DNA from: Thioploca ingrica
Lineage (GTDB): Bacteria; Pseudomonadota; Gammaproteobacteria; Beggiatoales; Beggiatoaceae
Assembly: GCA_000828835.1 (NCBI GenBank)
Contig: AP014633.1
Coordinates: 3,472,001-3,536,000, forward strand
Length of the DNA: 64,000 nucleotides
Direction: 5' to 3'
The notes under the pieces are model-generated. The model searched no databases and was not told the origin of the DNA. It saw only the letters and a list, made by a program, of their open reading frames with translations. The position numbers and the translations under genes are program-made. This document shows, one piece after another, positions 1 through 11,758 of the stretch (positions are counted from its first letter, which is position 1; every line of letters begins with the position of its first letter).

Positions 1-748
1 GGTTGGGCCATGCTTTGAGTTGGATAGGTATCTCCGGGGAATGTCCTTCAATTAATTGACCCTGTGAGCCATATAAGGCGGCATTCCAAAGTACCTGATT
101 AAGTGGAACAATAACTTGTCCTTTAGCTAAAATCTCAAAATCTGCGCTGGATAATTTAGTACTTTTAAAAGCGTAAGATTGACTAGAAATAATTTTGCGT
201 AAGGTCTCATTGGAAATGGAACTGGCAATAATTCCACTAATGGTATTAACAAAGAGTGGTGAATGGGGAGAACAAAATACTTGAATAACACTCTTGGCTT
301 GCAATGCCTTAAATAAAACAAAAAATAGATTATTTTGAGGATTAAAAGGATTAGACGGTAAATGACTGGTTTCAACTTCTGGTTGTTTGCTGAGTTGAAC
401 GGTTTTAAGCTGAGGATTTAAGCCCAGATAAAGATCATATAAAACGTCTTTCAACGTCTGGACGCGTAAAGGTTTTTTTAAAACTAAATTACGATGGTCA
501 TTAAGTGTTTCAGTAGACAAAAGTAGCATCGCTCGATGACGAGCATAGTTAAAGTGCGTGTAAAAATCTTTTCCACTGGGTGTATCAAAATCAATCAGCA
601 CCAGAGTTCCGGCGGTATTGCCTTTCTCCAAAAGACGTACTTTAAGCCGATTTCTTTCCAGTAGAGTGACTGCAACCTTAAGGACAGAATAATCTGTGCT
701 GCTCAGTTCTATTATAGAAATAGTTACATCAGCATCTTGCTCAAGCAT
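1..748 (-). CDS. Hypothetical protein with degenerate receiver-like N-terminus, C-terminus cut by window edge
   Basis: An open frame runs leftward from an ATG at 748 to the window edge without a stop (about 249 codons visible). Residues 1 to about 115 look like a decayed response-regulator receiver: a beta strand VTISIIEL, a strand LVLIDFD ending in acidic residues where the phospho-acceptor Asp sits, a strand RAMLLLS, and a Lys-Pro pair (LKKPLRV) followed by a helix, which matches the conserved Lys-Pro of receivers. The acidic pocket near the N-terminus is not clear, so phosphorylation is doubtful. The rest (about 130-249) resembles nothing I recognise. The ribosome binding site is weak. The receiver assignment is inference from pattern only; the full gene is needed to see any output domain. 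Confidence 0.6.
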   Translation of the reverse strand, partial: MLEQDADVTISIIELSSTDYSVLKVAVTLLERNRLKVRLLEKGNTAGTLVLIDFDTPSGKDFYTHFNYARHRAMLLLSTETLNDHRNLVLKKPLRVQTLKDVLYDLYLGLNPQLKTVQLSKQPEVETSHLPSNPFNPQNNLFFVLFKALQAKSVIQVFCSPHSPLFVNTISGIIASSISNETLRKIISSQSYAFKSTKLSSADFEILAKGQVIVPLNQVLWNAALYGSQGQLIEGHSPEIPIQLKAWPN

Positions 749-1005
749 GTTTAAGTTTCCAAAAAATAGCTTAACTCTTTAAGCAATTATAAATATAATG
801 GAAATAGTCACTTGGTTTCACTACAAAGTTCTCCATTATTTGCACCAATAATAGTGGTACCGACAGCAGTATTTGTGCCTAAATTAGAATACACGCTAGA
901 TATTTAATTTTGCCAAGGAGTAAGTAATCCTATTTTGTTTCTTAACTCACCTTACGCAACCATTCCCGCCCCCTCTCCCCTCCTTATTACTGTAGTTCTC
1001 AAAAT

Positions 1006-2013
1006 TCACTTTAGTGAATTATCAAATAATAAAGCAGTTCCTGGCATTTGCAAATATTCCAATACTTGTTCAGTTACTAATTGTGTGTAACTTGAGGTTG
1101 GGTTCTGCTTAAATAGCACCTCATTGAATAGTTGGGATAAATTGAATGAAAGACCATAATAAAAATTGCGTTCTTTCGGTTGGCTATTGGTGCCATCAGT
1201 GGGTTGATAACCTCTGGTGCCGTATCCAACAGCGAGTTCTAAATAGCGTAACCATTTTTTCTGCCGCAGTGGGAGTATACCGCTGGCTTTTGTAATAAGT
1301 AAATAAGTTTGTCCGGTATAATCAGTGAAAGGATCGTATTCATTTAGCCTTCTGGCGTCATCAGAAGGCCAATATTTAAGACGTAAATCAAATAAATTGT
1401 CCCAGTATGGATAGTTTTCCAGAATAATGCCGGTGCCAATACCGGTCAAATTCATGACAACGTCTTCTGGACTAAAACCATATTTTTTGGTAAATCCATC
1501 TAGAACTTCAACCCCGACTGACAAAGCGGCTGAAGTTATGCCTGCCAATTGAATAGCTTGTGGTTGAGAATGTCCCGCCCATTGAAAACTTTTAGTCATA
1601 ATACGGGTGCTGACATAAAAAGAATAGGCATGTCCTAATTTGTCAGCACCTCCATTAGGAGTATCGGCACCAAACCAACCTTCATGTCGAATGCGAAATT
1701 GAGAATTACTATGTTTCCACCAAGTGGAATAACCATAAATGGTTGTGCCCAGCAATAAACCAGCAATTAACCGTTTAGTTTGAGTGCTCGTCATTGATGA
1801 AGGTGAGGACGAACTCGGCGATTCTTCGCTTCCGGTTGGTGAAGATGAAGTTAACCCAAGCGGTTGAAATAAATTGAGGGAATTATTAATGGAAAAATTA
1901 TTTTCTCGATGGTGATAACGGCTAATCGAATCTGCATTAGCAATCGTTACCATCATAAATGAGAATAAGCCTAATAATATCTTAAAGAGAAAACCATTTT
2001 GGTAATTAATCAT
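1006..2013 (-). CDS. Exported DUF2279-like protein
   Basis: 335 residues. A hydrophobic N-terminal segment (about 8-27) ending in ANA-DS reads as a signal peptide, followed by a low-complexity Ser/Pro/Thr linker (about 60-80). A second hydrophobic stretch (about 83-95) is followed by the core (about 115-200): GADKLGHAYSFY, an Ala/Gly-rich helix, VEVLDGFTKKYGFSPEDV and NLTGIGTGI. This spacing of DK-H-y, e-lDG and yGfs-eD is what I know from the DUF2279 (YfiM-like) family of predicted periplasmic or outer-membrane-associated proteins, whose function is not established. No good Shine-Dalgarno precedes the ATG. It stands alone, about 120 bp upstream of the PTS genes' end. Confidence 0.6.
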   Translation of the reverse strand: MINYQNGFLFKILLGLFSFMMVTIANADSISRYHHRENNFSINNSLNLFQPLGLTSSSPTGSEESPSSSSPSSMTSTQTKRLIAGLLLGTTIYGYSTWWKHSNSQFRIRHEGWFGADTPNGGADKLGHAYSFYVSTRIMTKSFQWAGHSQPQAIQLAGITSAALSVGVEVLDGFTKKYGFSPEDVVMNLTGIGTGIILENYPYWDNLFDLRLKYWPSDDARRLNEYDPFTDYTGQTYLLITKASGILPLRQKKWLRYLELAVGYGTRGYQPTDGTNSQPKERNFYYGLSFNLSQLFNEVLFKQNPTSSYTQLVTEQVLEYLQMPGTALLFDNSLK

Positions 2014-2132
2014 AATTAAAATTTAAGTTATTATTTAATAATTTAATAAAAAGAGGCGTGAAAATTCTACAAGAGGAAAGAATAAAATATCCTTATATCG
2101 ATTCTCTTTTTTTACCCTCTCTCTTTTAAAAA

Positions 2133-3863
2133 TTAAGCATTAATTGCTTCTAGTCGTTCGGTAATTTCAGTTGGCGAGCTGGTTTGAAGAATTTCATTAG
2201 TCCGCTGTGACAACCCTTTCATATCACTGTTATTAATGATCTGTTTCACTTCTAAGAAAGCTTCTGGATTAACACTAAAATAACGTAATCCTAATCCTAA
2301 GAGTAATCGTACATAACGACTATCACTCGCCATTTCTCCACACATACTAATGGGCTTGTCCACTTTAACCGCCGCATCAATACTCATTTTTATTAAGCGT
2401 AATACCGCCGGATGTAATGGATCATACAAATAATTAACGGCATCATTACCCCGATCAATCGCTAAGGTATATTGAATTAAATCGTTGGTTCCGATTGACA
2501 AAAAATCGACATAAGATGCGATTAAATCACTACAAATAGCCATTGCCGGGACTTCTACCATCACTCCAAATGGCATTTGGGAATTGAATTTAATTGACTT
2601 ATTACGCAGTTCATCTCTAATCTCTTCCATCAGGTTATGAACTTGAACCAATTCTTGAAAGCTACAAACCATTGGTATCATCATTCGTACCTGACCCAGT
2701 GCCGAAGCGCGCAAAATCGCTCGTAATTGTGGTTTAAATAACTTTTGATTTTTTAAGCAGAGCCGAATAGCCCGTAACCCTAGGGCGGGATTAGCGCCGA
2801 CTGAACCATCGTAGAAACGACTATCAATGGGTTTATCTGCACCTAAATCTAAAGTACGGATCGTGACAGATCCACCTTTTAACGCACGAACCACACGGCT
2901 GTACGCTTCAAAGTGTTCTTCTTCATCGGGTGGCTGTTGACGATTCATAAACAGAAATTCGGTTCGATATAAACCAATGCCTTCACCACCAACCCGTTTA
3001 ACCGCAGTCACATCTTCTGGAAATTCAATATTAACGTGTAAAGTAATGGGAGTTCCATCACGGGTCATGGTTGGGGAGTTTTTCAGTTTATTTAAAGCCG
3101 CACGCTGACGTTTTTCTTCCCGTTGGCGCATTCGATAGTAACGTAAACTACGTTCATCGGGTTCAGCCAAGATCATGCCTTGAAAACCATCCACCACCAA
3201 AATGTCATCTGATTGGATATAAGCACGAGCACGACGTAACCCAACAATCGCGGGAATACCTAAACTCCGCGCCAAAATAGCCGTATGTGAGGTCATGCCA
3301 CCATATTCCGTGATAAAAGCAAGAATACCATGATGTTGCATCAGCACCGTATCTGCCGGACTTAAATCATCGGCTAAGATAATCATATTAGCCATATTCT
3401 CGGGTTCAAGCGCCGTTTCTGCATAACCGCGGAGAATCCGCTGAATACGCATAACGACTTGTTCTACATCACTTTTTCTAGCACTAAGATAGGGATCTTC
3501 CATCTTATCAAAAATTTGTACTAGGCTTTCGCACTGTAATTTTAAAGCCCATTCGGCATTGCATTGGTGTTGATGAATCAACTCGATTGGTGCTCGTGTT
3601 AAGAGGCTATCATCGAGCATCAATAAATGGGCTTCAATAATAGCTGCAATGTCAACGGCGGTATCTTTGGGAGCCTTATCACGAATCTGGAGTAATTGTT
3701 GGCGGGCGATAGCTAGGGCTTTTTCAAAGCGGCTAACCTCTTCCTCCAGATTATGTTTAGATAAAGTATATTCACTTACCTCAATTTGATCATGGCGGAT
3801 AATGTGAACTTTACCAATGGCAATACCCTTAGAGACCCCAAGACCATGTAACGTAAAGCTCAC
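2133..3863 (-). CDS. ptsI: Phosphoenolpyruvate-protein phosphotransferase (PTS enzyme I)
   Basis: 576 residues, the normal length for enzyme I, which takes phosphate from PEP and passes it to HPr in the cytoplasm. The N-terminal swivelling domain has the phospho-histidine motif GGMTSHTAILARS near residue 190. The C-terminal PEP-binding barrel shows GIGLYRTEFLFM, the Arg in TIRTLDLGADK, FLSIGTNDLIQY and the catalytic Cys motif SMCGEMASD. No N-terminal GAF domain is present, so it is not a PtsP-type enzyme. The start is a GTG that overlaps the TGA of the HPr gene (GTGA), indicating translational coupling. It follows rapZ, EIIA and HPr, with no sugar permease in view, so a regulatory role is inferred. 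Confidence 0.93.
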   Translation of the reverse strand: MSFTLHGLGVSKGIAIGKVHIIRHDQIEVSEYTLSKHNLEEEVSRFEKALAIARQQLLQIRDKAPKDTAVDIAAIIEAHLLMLDDSLLTRAPIELIHQHQCNAEWALKLQCESLVQIFDKMEDPYLSARKSDVEQVVMRIQRILRGYAETALEPENMANMIILADDLSPADTVLMQHHGILAFITEYGGMTSHTAILARSLGIPAIVGLRRARAYIQSDDILVVDGFQGMILAEPDERSLRYYRMRQREEKRQRAALNKLKNSPTMTRDGTPITLHVNIEFPEDVTAVKRVGGEGIGLYRTEFLFMNRQQPPDEEEHFEAYSRVVRALKGGSVTIRTLDLGADKPIDSRFYDGSVGANPALGLRAIRLCLKNQKLFKPQLRAILRASALGQVRMMIPMVCSFQELVQVHNLMEEIRDELRNKSIKFNSQMPFGVMVEVPAMAICSDLIASYVDFLSIGTNDLIQYTLAIDRGNDAVNYLYDPLHPAVLRLIKMSIDAAVKVDKPISMCGEMASDSRYVRLLLGLGLRYFSVNPEAFLEVKQIINNSDMKGLSQRTNEILQTSSPTEITERLEAINA

Positions 3864-4129
3864 TCTTCTTCTCCAAAACCACCTTGAATTAACTGACTTA
3901 ATTCTTCCATGGCTTTTATTTCATCAACACCATCGACAGTTAATTCAATTTCAGTTCCTTTACTAGCCGCTAATAACATAACTCCCATAATACTTTTGCC
4001 ATTAACTTCTCGTTGCTGACGTTTGACTTGGACTTGACTTTCAAAAGCAGAAGCCAATTTAACTAATTTGGCGGCGGCTCGAGCATGTAGTCCTAATTTG
4101 TTAACGATACGAAGTGTTTGTTTTAACAT
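3860..4129 (-). CDS. ptsH: Phosphocarrier protein HPr
   Basis: 89 residues, normal for HPr. The phosphorylated histidine is His15 in KLGLHARAAA, and the regulatory serine sits at Ser46 in NGKSIMGVMLLAA. HPr relays phosphate from enzyme I to EIIA proteins. Ser46 with the conserved following Ile-Met-Gly could be a target of an HPr kinase, but no hprK lies in the window. The gene is between the EIIA gene and ptsI, overlapping the latter by 4 bp. It could equally be called an NPr-type carrier, since the neighbours (rapZ, Man-type EIIA) are those of the regulatory PTS of proteobacteria. Confidence 0.92.
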   Translation of the reverse strand: MLKQTLRIVNKLGLHARAAAKLVKLASAFESQVQVKRQQREVNGKSIMGVMLLAASKGTEIELTVDGVDEIKAMEELSQLIQGGFGEEE

Positions 4130-4180
4130 ATTTTCTAGTTACTCCGTTAACGGTTTGGTATCAATGGACCGAAGAACCCA

Positions 4181-4579
4181 TTAACTGTTAACAGAATTAA
4201 CATCTAATATGCCCTGACAACCACCAGACAGGGCTTTATTAGCTAAGGTATCCAAATCCGCTGAAGGATAGTTCATAATTTTAATTAGCATTGGTAAATT
4301 GACTCCACAGACAATTCGCACCCGATAATTAGGAATTAAACTACAAGCAATGTTACAGGGTGTGGCACCAAACAGATCCGTTAGGACTAATACACCGTGC
4401 CCATTGTTAAGATTTTGGCACAAACTTTCGGCGTGGTAACAAAACACCAACGGATCATGCTCATGACGGATAGGTAACACTTTGACCGGTAAAGGGAGTG
4501 ATCCCATCATTTGCTGCAAACTTTCTAATAAACTTGAGCCAATATCATCATGAGTAATCAGCAAAATGCCTACGCTCAT
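4181..4579 (-). CDS. PTS fructose/mannose-type EIIA protein
   Basis: 132 residues, a stand-alone mannose-family EIIA domain. It begins with the typical strand GILLITHDDIGSSLLES, in which His10 is the expected phosphorylation site. LVLTDLFGATPCNIA and RIVCGVNLPMLIK are the other family signatures. No EIIB, EIIC or EIID is nearby, so it probably acts as a regulator that reads the HPr phosphorylation state rather than in sugar uptake (inference). It lies 36 bp downstream of rapZ and 51 bp upstream of ptsH in a four-gene run, probably one transcript. The Shine-Dalgarno is weak. Confidence 0.88.
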   Translation of the reverse strand: MSVGILLITHDDIGSSLLESLQQMMGSLPLPVKVLPIRHEHDPLVFCYHAESLCQNLNNGHGVLVLTDLFGATPCNIACSLIPNYRVRIVCGVNLPMLIKIMNYPSADLDTLANKALSGGCQGILDVNSVNS

Positions 4580-4614
4580 AACTGTTATTAAGTTGCAGAA
4601 TTAGTCTTTATCAG

Positions 4615-5490
4615 TTATCTGGGTAACTCTTCACCCCTTACTCCTAATTCGCGATGTCTTACCAATACTTCTTCACGTTGAGGTTTAAAATGTTGTGCCA
4701 ATTGTTCAGCCAAATAAACTGATCGATGTTGTCCTCCTGTACAGCCCAACGCAATCGTTAAATAACTCCGATCTTCAGCAGCAAATTGTGGGATCCAGGT
4801 TTCTAAAAAATAAATAATATGTTCCAGCATTTGCTGTACCTTAGGTTCTTTTTGTAGAAAATGAATAACCGCTTGGTCACATCCCGTTAATTTTCTCAAT
4901 TCCACTTCCCAATGAGGATTGGGCAAACAACGTACATCAAAAATAAAATCGGCATCGTTGGGAATACCATATTTAAAGCCAAATGATTGAAATAATAAAG
5001 TGAGTCCTGGCTTTTTTACTCGTAACCCCACCCGCAGTTGGATAAGATCACGTAATTGATGGACATGAGTAAAACTCGTATTAATACGAACATCCGCTTG
5101 AGAAACTAAGGGATCCAGTAATTGACGTTCTCGTTTAATCGCTTCGGCTAAAGAGACATTCAATGAAGTGAGTGGATGTTTACGACGCGTCTCACTAAAC
5201 CGTTTAATTAATACGGTATCATCGGCTTCAAGAAATAATATCTCATAAGGAATTGCGGTTTCAGTTACCGTTTGCAATAAAGCCGGCATATCGTGAAAAA
5301 TGGCAGTTCGTGCATCAACACCCACCGCAATACTTTCTAAATCAGTACTGAATTGAGCGGCTTGTTTAGCAAAAGCCGGCAGTAAAGCCACTGGCAAATT
5401 GTCAACACAATAAAAACCAATGTCTTCTAAACTATGCAATGCTATCGTTTTACCAGCGCCGGATAACCCACTCACTATCACTAACTTCAT
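4615..5490 (-). CDS. rapZ: RNase adapter / nucleotide-binding protein RapZ
   Basis: 291 residues, close to the 284 of E. coli RapZ. The N-terminal Walker A is VSGLSGAGKT (about residues 5-14), followed by IGFYCVDNLP and a helix with ARRxHPL-like TRRKHPL. The C-terminal domain has FKYGIPNDADFIFDVRCLPNP and the signature GCTGGQHRSVYLAE. In enterobacteria RapZ binds GlcN6P and guides RNase E to the sRNA GlmZ. Elsewhere the family (YvcJ) has other roles, and no GlmZ-like RNA was seen here. Being first in the rapZ-EIIA-ptsH-ptsI run matches the classic link between RapZ and PTS phosphorelay genes. Confidence 0.93.
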   Translation of the reverse strand: MKLVIVSGLSGAGKTIALHSLEDIGFYCVDNLPVALLPAFAKQAAQFSTDLESIAVGVDARTAIFHDMPALLQTVTETAIPYEILFLEADDTVLIKRFSETRRKHPLTSLNVSLAEAIKRERQLLDPLVSQADVRINTSFTHVHQLRDLIQLRVGLRVKKPGLTLLFQSFGFKYGIPNDADFIFDVRCLPNPHWEVELRKLTGCDQAVIHFLQKEPKVQQMLEHIIYFLETWIPQFAAEDRSYLTIALGCTGGQHRSVYLAEQLAQHFKPQREEVLVRHRELGVRGEELPR

Positions 5491-5554
5491 AGTTCATTGC
5501 TTTATTCAGGCTGTTGTTACCCGTACTTATAAGTACTGATAAGCATTGAGTGTG

Positions 5555-6868
5555 TTAGTAACGATAGTGTTCTGGTTTATAGGGTCCATCCACGGGTACA
5601 TTGAGATAATGAGCCTGTGCCGGCGTTAACTGGGTCAAGTGAGCACCGATTCGATCTAAATGCATCCGTGCCACTTTTTCATCCAACTGTTTAGGTAAGA
5701 CATAGACTTTATTTTCGTAACGGTCGGCGTGATTCCACAATTCTATTTGGGCTAATACTTGGTTAGTAAAGGAATTAGACATGACAAAACTGGGATGCCC
5801 GGTTGCACAACCTAAATTAACTAATCGTCCTTCTGCTAACACAATCAAGCGTTTCCCATCTGGAAAAATGACTTGATCCACTTGTGGTTTAATATTTTCC
5901 CACGGATATTGACGCAGTGAAGCAATATCAATTTCGGAATCAAAGTGACCAATATTACACACAATCGCTTGATTTCTCATTCGTTTCATTTGTTCAAACG
6001 TAATGACATTGATATTGCCAGTGGCGGTGACAAAAATATCCGCAGCGGCAGCGGCTTGTTCCATCGTAACTACTCGATAGCCTTCCATAGCGGCTTGCAA
6101 GGCACAAATGGGATCAATTTCAGTTACCCACACGGTAGCACCTAAGCCGCGAAAAGCTTGCGCACAACCTTTACCCACATCACCATAACCGAGGACCACG
6201 CAGATTTTACCGGCAATCATCACGTCCGTTGCCCGCTTAATCCCATCGACTAAAGATTCGCGACAACCATATAAGTTGTCAAATTTAGATTTGGTGACTG
6301 AGTCGTTCACATTTATAGCGGGCACCATTAAGCTCCCATCACCCATCATCTCATAAAGTCGATGTACGCCGGTAGTCGTTTCTTCAGAAATTCCTTTGAC
6401 ATTCTTCAGTAAATCCGGGTATTTATCGTGCATGATTTTAGTCAAATCACCCCCATCATCCAAAATGAGGTTAGGACGCCAACCATTGGGACCCAAAATA
6501 GTTTGTTCAATACACCACCAAAATTCTTCTTCCGTTTCTCCTTTCCAAGCAAACACCGGAATCCCTTGATCAGCAATCGCCGCTGCCGCCTGATCCTGAG
6601 TAGAAAAAATATTACAGGAAGACCAACGGACTTCGGCACCTAATGTCACTAAAGTTTCAATTAATACCGCCGTTTGGATAGTCATATGCAAACAACCGGC
6701 GATTCGAGCCCCTTTTAAGGGATATTGCTCAGCATATTCTCTTCTTAACTGCATCAAGCCGGGCATTTCAGTTTCAGCAATAGCGATTTCTTTATGTCCC
6801 CACTCAGCCAAACGAATATCAGCGACTTGGTAATCCGGTTTTAAGGGAATAACGGGTTGTGTACTCAT
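5555..6868 (-). CDS. ahcY: Adenosylhomocysteinase (S-adenosyl-L-homocysteine hydrolase)
   Basis: Hydrolyses S-adenosylhomocysteine to adenosine and homocysteine, the recycling step after SAM-dependent methylation. Motifs: substrate side [41 protein letters not shown], the NAD-binding loop [20 protein letters not shown], and the C-terminal tail ending in YKPEHYRY that reaches into the partner subunit. An in-frame ATG exists at 6901, but the ATG at 6868 has a strong GGAGG five bases upstream, so I use it (437 residues). It lies 66 bp downstream of metK on the same strand, so synthesis and recycling of SAM are probably co-transcribed. No SAH riboswitch fits between the two genes. Confidence 0.96.
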   Translation of the reverse strand: MSTQPVIPLKPDYQVADIRLAEWGHKEIAIAETEMPGLMQLRREYAEQYPLKGARIAGCLHMTIQTAVLIETLVTLGAEVRWSSCNIFSTQDQAAAAIADQGIPVFAWKGETEEEFWWCIEQTILGPNGWRPNLILDDGGDLTKIMHDKYPDLLKNVKGISEETTTGVHRLYEMMGDGSLMVPAINVNDSVTKSKFDNLYGCRESLVDGIKRATDVMIAGKICVVLGYGDVGKGCAQAFRGLGATVWVTEIDPICALQAAMEGYRVVTMEQAAAAADIFVTATGNINVITFEQMKRMRNQAIVCNIGHFDSEIDIASLRQYPWENIKPQVDQVIFPDGKRLIVLAEGRLVNLGCATGHPSFVMSNSFTNQVLAQIELWNHADRYENKVYVLPKQLDEKVARMHLDRIGAHLTQLTPAQAHYLNVPVDGPYKPEHYRY

Positions 6869-6934
6869 CTTGCCTCCCATTTGCAAGGGTAAATTGAACA
6901 AATTATATTTAAAATGAGATTAGTTAACATCGGG

Positions 6935-9445
6935 TTAAACGCCGGACGCTTCACGTAACATTTGAGCTTTATCAGTACGCTCCCAAGTAAATTGTTCTTC
7001 TTCACGACCAAAGTGCCCATAACTAGCGGTGGCCAAATAAATGGGCCGAAGTAAATCGAGCATGGCTACTAAACCCCGCGGTCGTAAATCAAAATGTTCC
7101 CGTACCAACTGAGTCAGGCGCGTTTCATCAATAATTCCGGTCCCAAAAGTTTCTACTTGAATCGAAGTTGGTTCAGCAATGCCAATTGCATAGGAAACTT
7201 GAATTTCACAGCGTTGTGCTAAACCAGCGGCTACAATATTTTTAGCCACATAGCGACAAGCATAAGCGGCAGAACGATCCACTTTAGAAGGATCTTTGCC
7301 AGAATTATGACAAACAATTCCGTTCGCCGTAAAGGTATGCGAAAATGGGACGTTCAAATCATAAGTATGCGCAAAAGAAGGAATTTTCCGTTCTAGCGGT
7401 GAGTAGTGATGGTGCATGAAATACAATTCTTGCAGAGCAATAAAGTCCGCATCTTGCCCTAAATCTTCCGCATAAGCGGCAATAAATTCTGCGGCTTTTT
7501 GATAGGTCAACTCTTGGGTCGCTTTGCCTTCTGAACTTCGCGTAAAACGCCCAATATGACAGACATCTGCTTGGCGTTGTGCCGGAGACAATTTGCTAAA
7601 CAAATGGCTAATCCGTTGTTTCTGATTGGGAATAATTCCTAAATCCCGTTTTTCAGGCAAGTGAGTTTCCACAACGGCTTGTTTTCTAGGCAGACCAAAA
7701 CCAATGTGGTCTTTAAATTGTCGTACACTATAAGAACCTTTTATCGTTACGTCATAACGAGTGTGCCTTGATTCAATCGTTCTCCCTTCGATATGAGCCA
7801 CGTTACCTTCAACCATTACGGCGTGAATGTGGCAAATAATGCCAAAATTCAACAACAACAATTGGACTTGTTCAGCCAACTTACGACTGGTCGTAGTAAA
7901 GTGAACTCGTAGTGTATTGTTATTTCTACCCTCTATGTGAACACAACCGTCGGTATCAAATAAACCCCGTAAAAAGGCTGCACAATTTTCTGGTGACGCC
8001 GTAAAAATACTGTGAGGAACTATTTTTTCATAGGATTTTGCGTCAGTTAAGCCGAGATGTTTCAAATAGGCCCTTAACTCAACTCCCCCGACATAAGCCC
8101 AGTGTTCATAAATTTTGGCAGGCTCAGAAAATAGACGAGTACAAACATTCTGTACTAATTCAAGCATTTCCACTTCGCATACCGCCAGGCGAATTTGATC
8201 GTGAGAAGTACAACAACCATCACCAATCAATAAACCTAATAGATAGGCATAATCAGTCGTTAATTTGTCCGGATAAGTTCGTTGTTTTTTTCGACCTTCA
8301 GCCGTACCCGCTTGATATTCGTAGTTAAAGGGTGGAATTTCGTTATTACCAAATAAACGGTTTTTGGTTTGAATGGAAATCCAATCCGATTCACCAATTT
8401 CTTCAACAGTTTTCCACACATAATCACCATTTTCATTAATAACTCGAATATGATGATTGAGTGTCGCTTCCAATTGATAGCCATCTTTACTTATCAAAAC
8501 AGCGGTTTCTTTTAAGCCGTTATCATACCAAGCACCAGCCGGCATGGGGTGAACATCCGTTTTGATCAATAAACCATGGCCTCCAATTTCTTGACAATGA
8601 TCGATGCGCAACAAACCTTTTTCCGTGTTGATCAAAGCATCTCCGGCAATGCAGAAAGCGCCACCACCATGTCTCGCCATACCGCCATAGGTATCAACAA
8701 TGATTTTACGCCCAGTTAGACCGCAATCTCCCATCGGGCCACCAATGACAAATCGACCGGTGGGATTAATATAAATGCGGGTTTCCTTAGTAACCCACTG
8801 TTCTGGTAACACCGGTTTAATAATCTCATCCATAACCGCTTCTTGCAAGATTTTATGGCTAATATCCGGTGCATGCTGAGTCGATAACACGACGGCATCA
8901 ATACCGATTGGTTTACCTTGAGAGTAACGGAAAGTCACTTGACTTTTAGCATCGGGACGTAACCAAGGCAAAGTACCATTACCCCGCAATTCGGCTTGAC
9001 GTTTCACTAACCGGTGAGCATAGGTAATGGGTGCTGGCATCAACACATCGGTTTCATTAGTGGCGTAGCCGAACATGAGGCCTTGATCGCCGGCACCTTG
9101 TTCATGATCGGTCGTTTCGTTAACGCCCATGGCGATATCGGACGATTGTTTGCCAATGGCTGACAGAACGGCACACGATTCCCAATCAAAACCCATCTCT
9201 GAACTGTTGTAACCAATTTTCTTGATAGTTTGTCGTACCACGGCTTCGATATCAACATAAGTTTGAGTAGTAATTTCTCCAGCGACAACCACCATACCGG
9301 TTTTAACGAGAGTTTCGCAAGCGACTCGAGCTTGACGATCGCTCATTAATAGGGCATCTAGAATCGCATCAGAAACTTGATCAGCCACTTTATCAGGATG
9401 TCCTTCAGAGACCGATTCAGAAGTAAAAAGCAAGGTTTCAGGCAT
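6935..9445 (-). CDS. metK: S-adenosylmethionine synthetase containing an in-frame intein
   Basis: 836 codons against about 384 for E. coli MetK. The excess is one in-frame insertion of 450 residues. The N-extein is residues 1-264, starting [19 protein letters not shown] and ending [11 protein letters not shown]. The C-extein is residues 715-836, starting [19 protein letters not shown]. Joined, the halves restore the MetK loop [16 protein letters not shown], which binds the triphosphate, giving a 386-residue enzyme. The product makes SAM from methionine and ATP in the cytoplasm. Because the insertion splits the active site, the precursor should be inactive until splicing. An RBS (GAAGAG) precedes the ATG. 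ahcY follows at 66 bp. No SAM riboswitch was recognised upstream. Confidence 0.96.
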   Translation of the reverse strand: MPETLLFTSESVSEGHPDKVADQVSDAILDALLMSDRQARVACETLVKTGMVVVAGEITTQTYVDIEAVVRQTIKKIGYNSSEMGFDWESCAVLSAIGKQSSDIAMGVNETTDHEQGAGDQGLMFGYATNETDVLMPAPITYAHRLVKRQAELRGNGTLPWLRPDAKSQVTFRYSQGKPIGIDAVVLSTQHAPDISHKILQEAVMDEIIKPVLPEQWVTKETRIYINPTGRFVIGGPMGDCGLTGRKIIVDTYGGMARHGGGAFCIAGDALINTEKGLLRIDHCQEIGGHGLLIKTDVHPMPAGAWYDNGLKETAVLISKDGYQLEATLNHHIRVINENGDYVWKTVEEIGESDWISIQTKNRLFGNNEIPPFNYEYQAGTAEGRKKQRTYPDKLTTDYAYLLGLLIGDGCCTSHDQIRLAVCEVEMLELVQNVCTRLFSEPAKIYEHWAYVGGVELRAYLKHLGLTDAKSYEKIVPHSIFTASPENCAAFLRGLFDTDGCVHIEGRNNNTLRVHFTTTSRKLAEQVQLLLLNFGIICHIHAVMVEGNVAHIEGRTIESRHTRYDVTIKGSYSVRQFKDHIGFGLPRKQAVVETHLPEKRDLGIIPNQKQRISHLFSKLSPAQRQADVCHIGRFTRSSEGKATQELTYQKAAEFIAAYAEDLGQDADFIALQELYFMHHHYSPLERKIPSFAHTYDLNVPFSHTFTANGIVCHNSGKDPSKVDRSAAYACRYVAKNIVAAGLAQRCEIQVSYAIGIAEPTSIQVETFGTGIIDETRLTQLVREHFDLRPRGLVAMLDLLRPIYLATASYGHFGREEEQFTWERTDKAQMLREASGV
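7304..8653 (-). mobile_element. MetK intein with LAGLIDADG homing endonuclease
   Basis: 450 residues inside metK (residues 265-714 of the precursor). It has the features of a class 1 intein: N-terminal Cys in [13 protein letters not shown] (block A), TLNHHIRV with the block-B TxxH, a C-terminal Hint part [19 protein letters not shown] ending in His-Asn, and Ser as the +1 extein residue. The middle holds two dodecapeptide motifs, [10 protein letters not shown] and [11 protein letters not shown], whose acidic residues are intact, so the homing endonuclease may still be active. The insertion lies between Phe and Ser of the GGGAF/SGKDPSK loop, the kind of conserved active-site position that inteins favour. 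The reading frame is intact across both junctions. Confidence 0.95.
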
Positions 9446-11454
<2,009 letters not shown>

Positions 11455-11758
11455 TCTTGAATGGTGAATGAATAGGAATACATTATAGTTAAGAAGTATT
11501 TCTTTCCTCCCAATAAATTAGTTTCCACTCTAAGCGATTTTACCGTCGATTATTAAACTGGAGTCTTTTATTCCTTTCTTTCGAAAAGTGGTCAAATCTT
11601 TGCAAAAGGTTCTCCAAGTAATGCGCTGAACCCTTACCAAAGTAAGGATAACAAAATCCGAATCACTTGTAATCGATACAGGAATATTGATCCTTATTAT
11701 TTATCTTCCTCAACTAGCGGATGAAATAAGTTAAGGTTTATATTTAAAGAGGGTAGGT
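11455..11758. other. Intergenic region pyrG-rpoS, probable rpoS leader
   Basis: 304 bp without an open frame worth calling. It is AT-rich and ends in GAGGGTAGGT just before the rpoS start, which serves as its Shine-Dalgarno. A long untranslated leader is plausible, since rpoS mRNAs in relatives have one, but I could not identify a specific hairpin or promoter hexamer pair with confidence. nlpD, the usual upstream neighbour of rpoS, is absent. Confidence 0.3.

Noticed and set aside
749-1005. Short minus-strand frame reading NLGTNTAVGTTIIGANNGEL
   Set aside because: Only about 27 codons from a GTG with no RBS; could be a gene scrap, but evidence is too thin to list.
8038-8328. Plus-strand open frame within metK intein
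   Set aside because: It is the complement of the intein coding sequence, without RBS or recognisable product.
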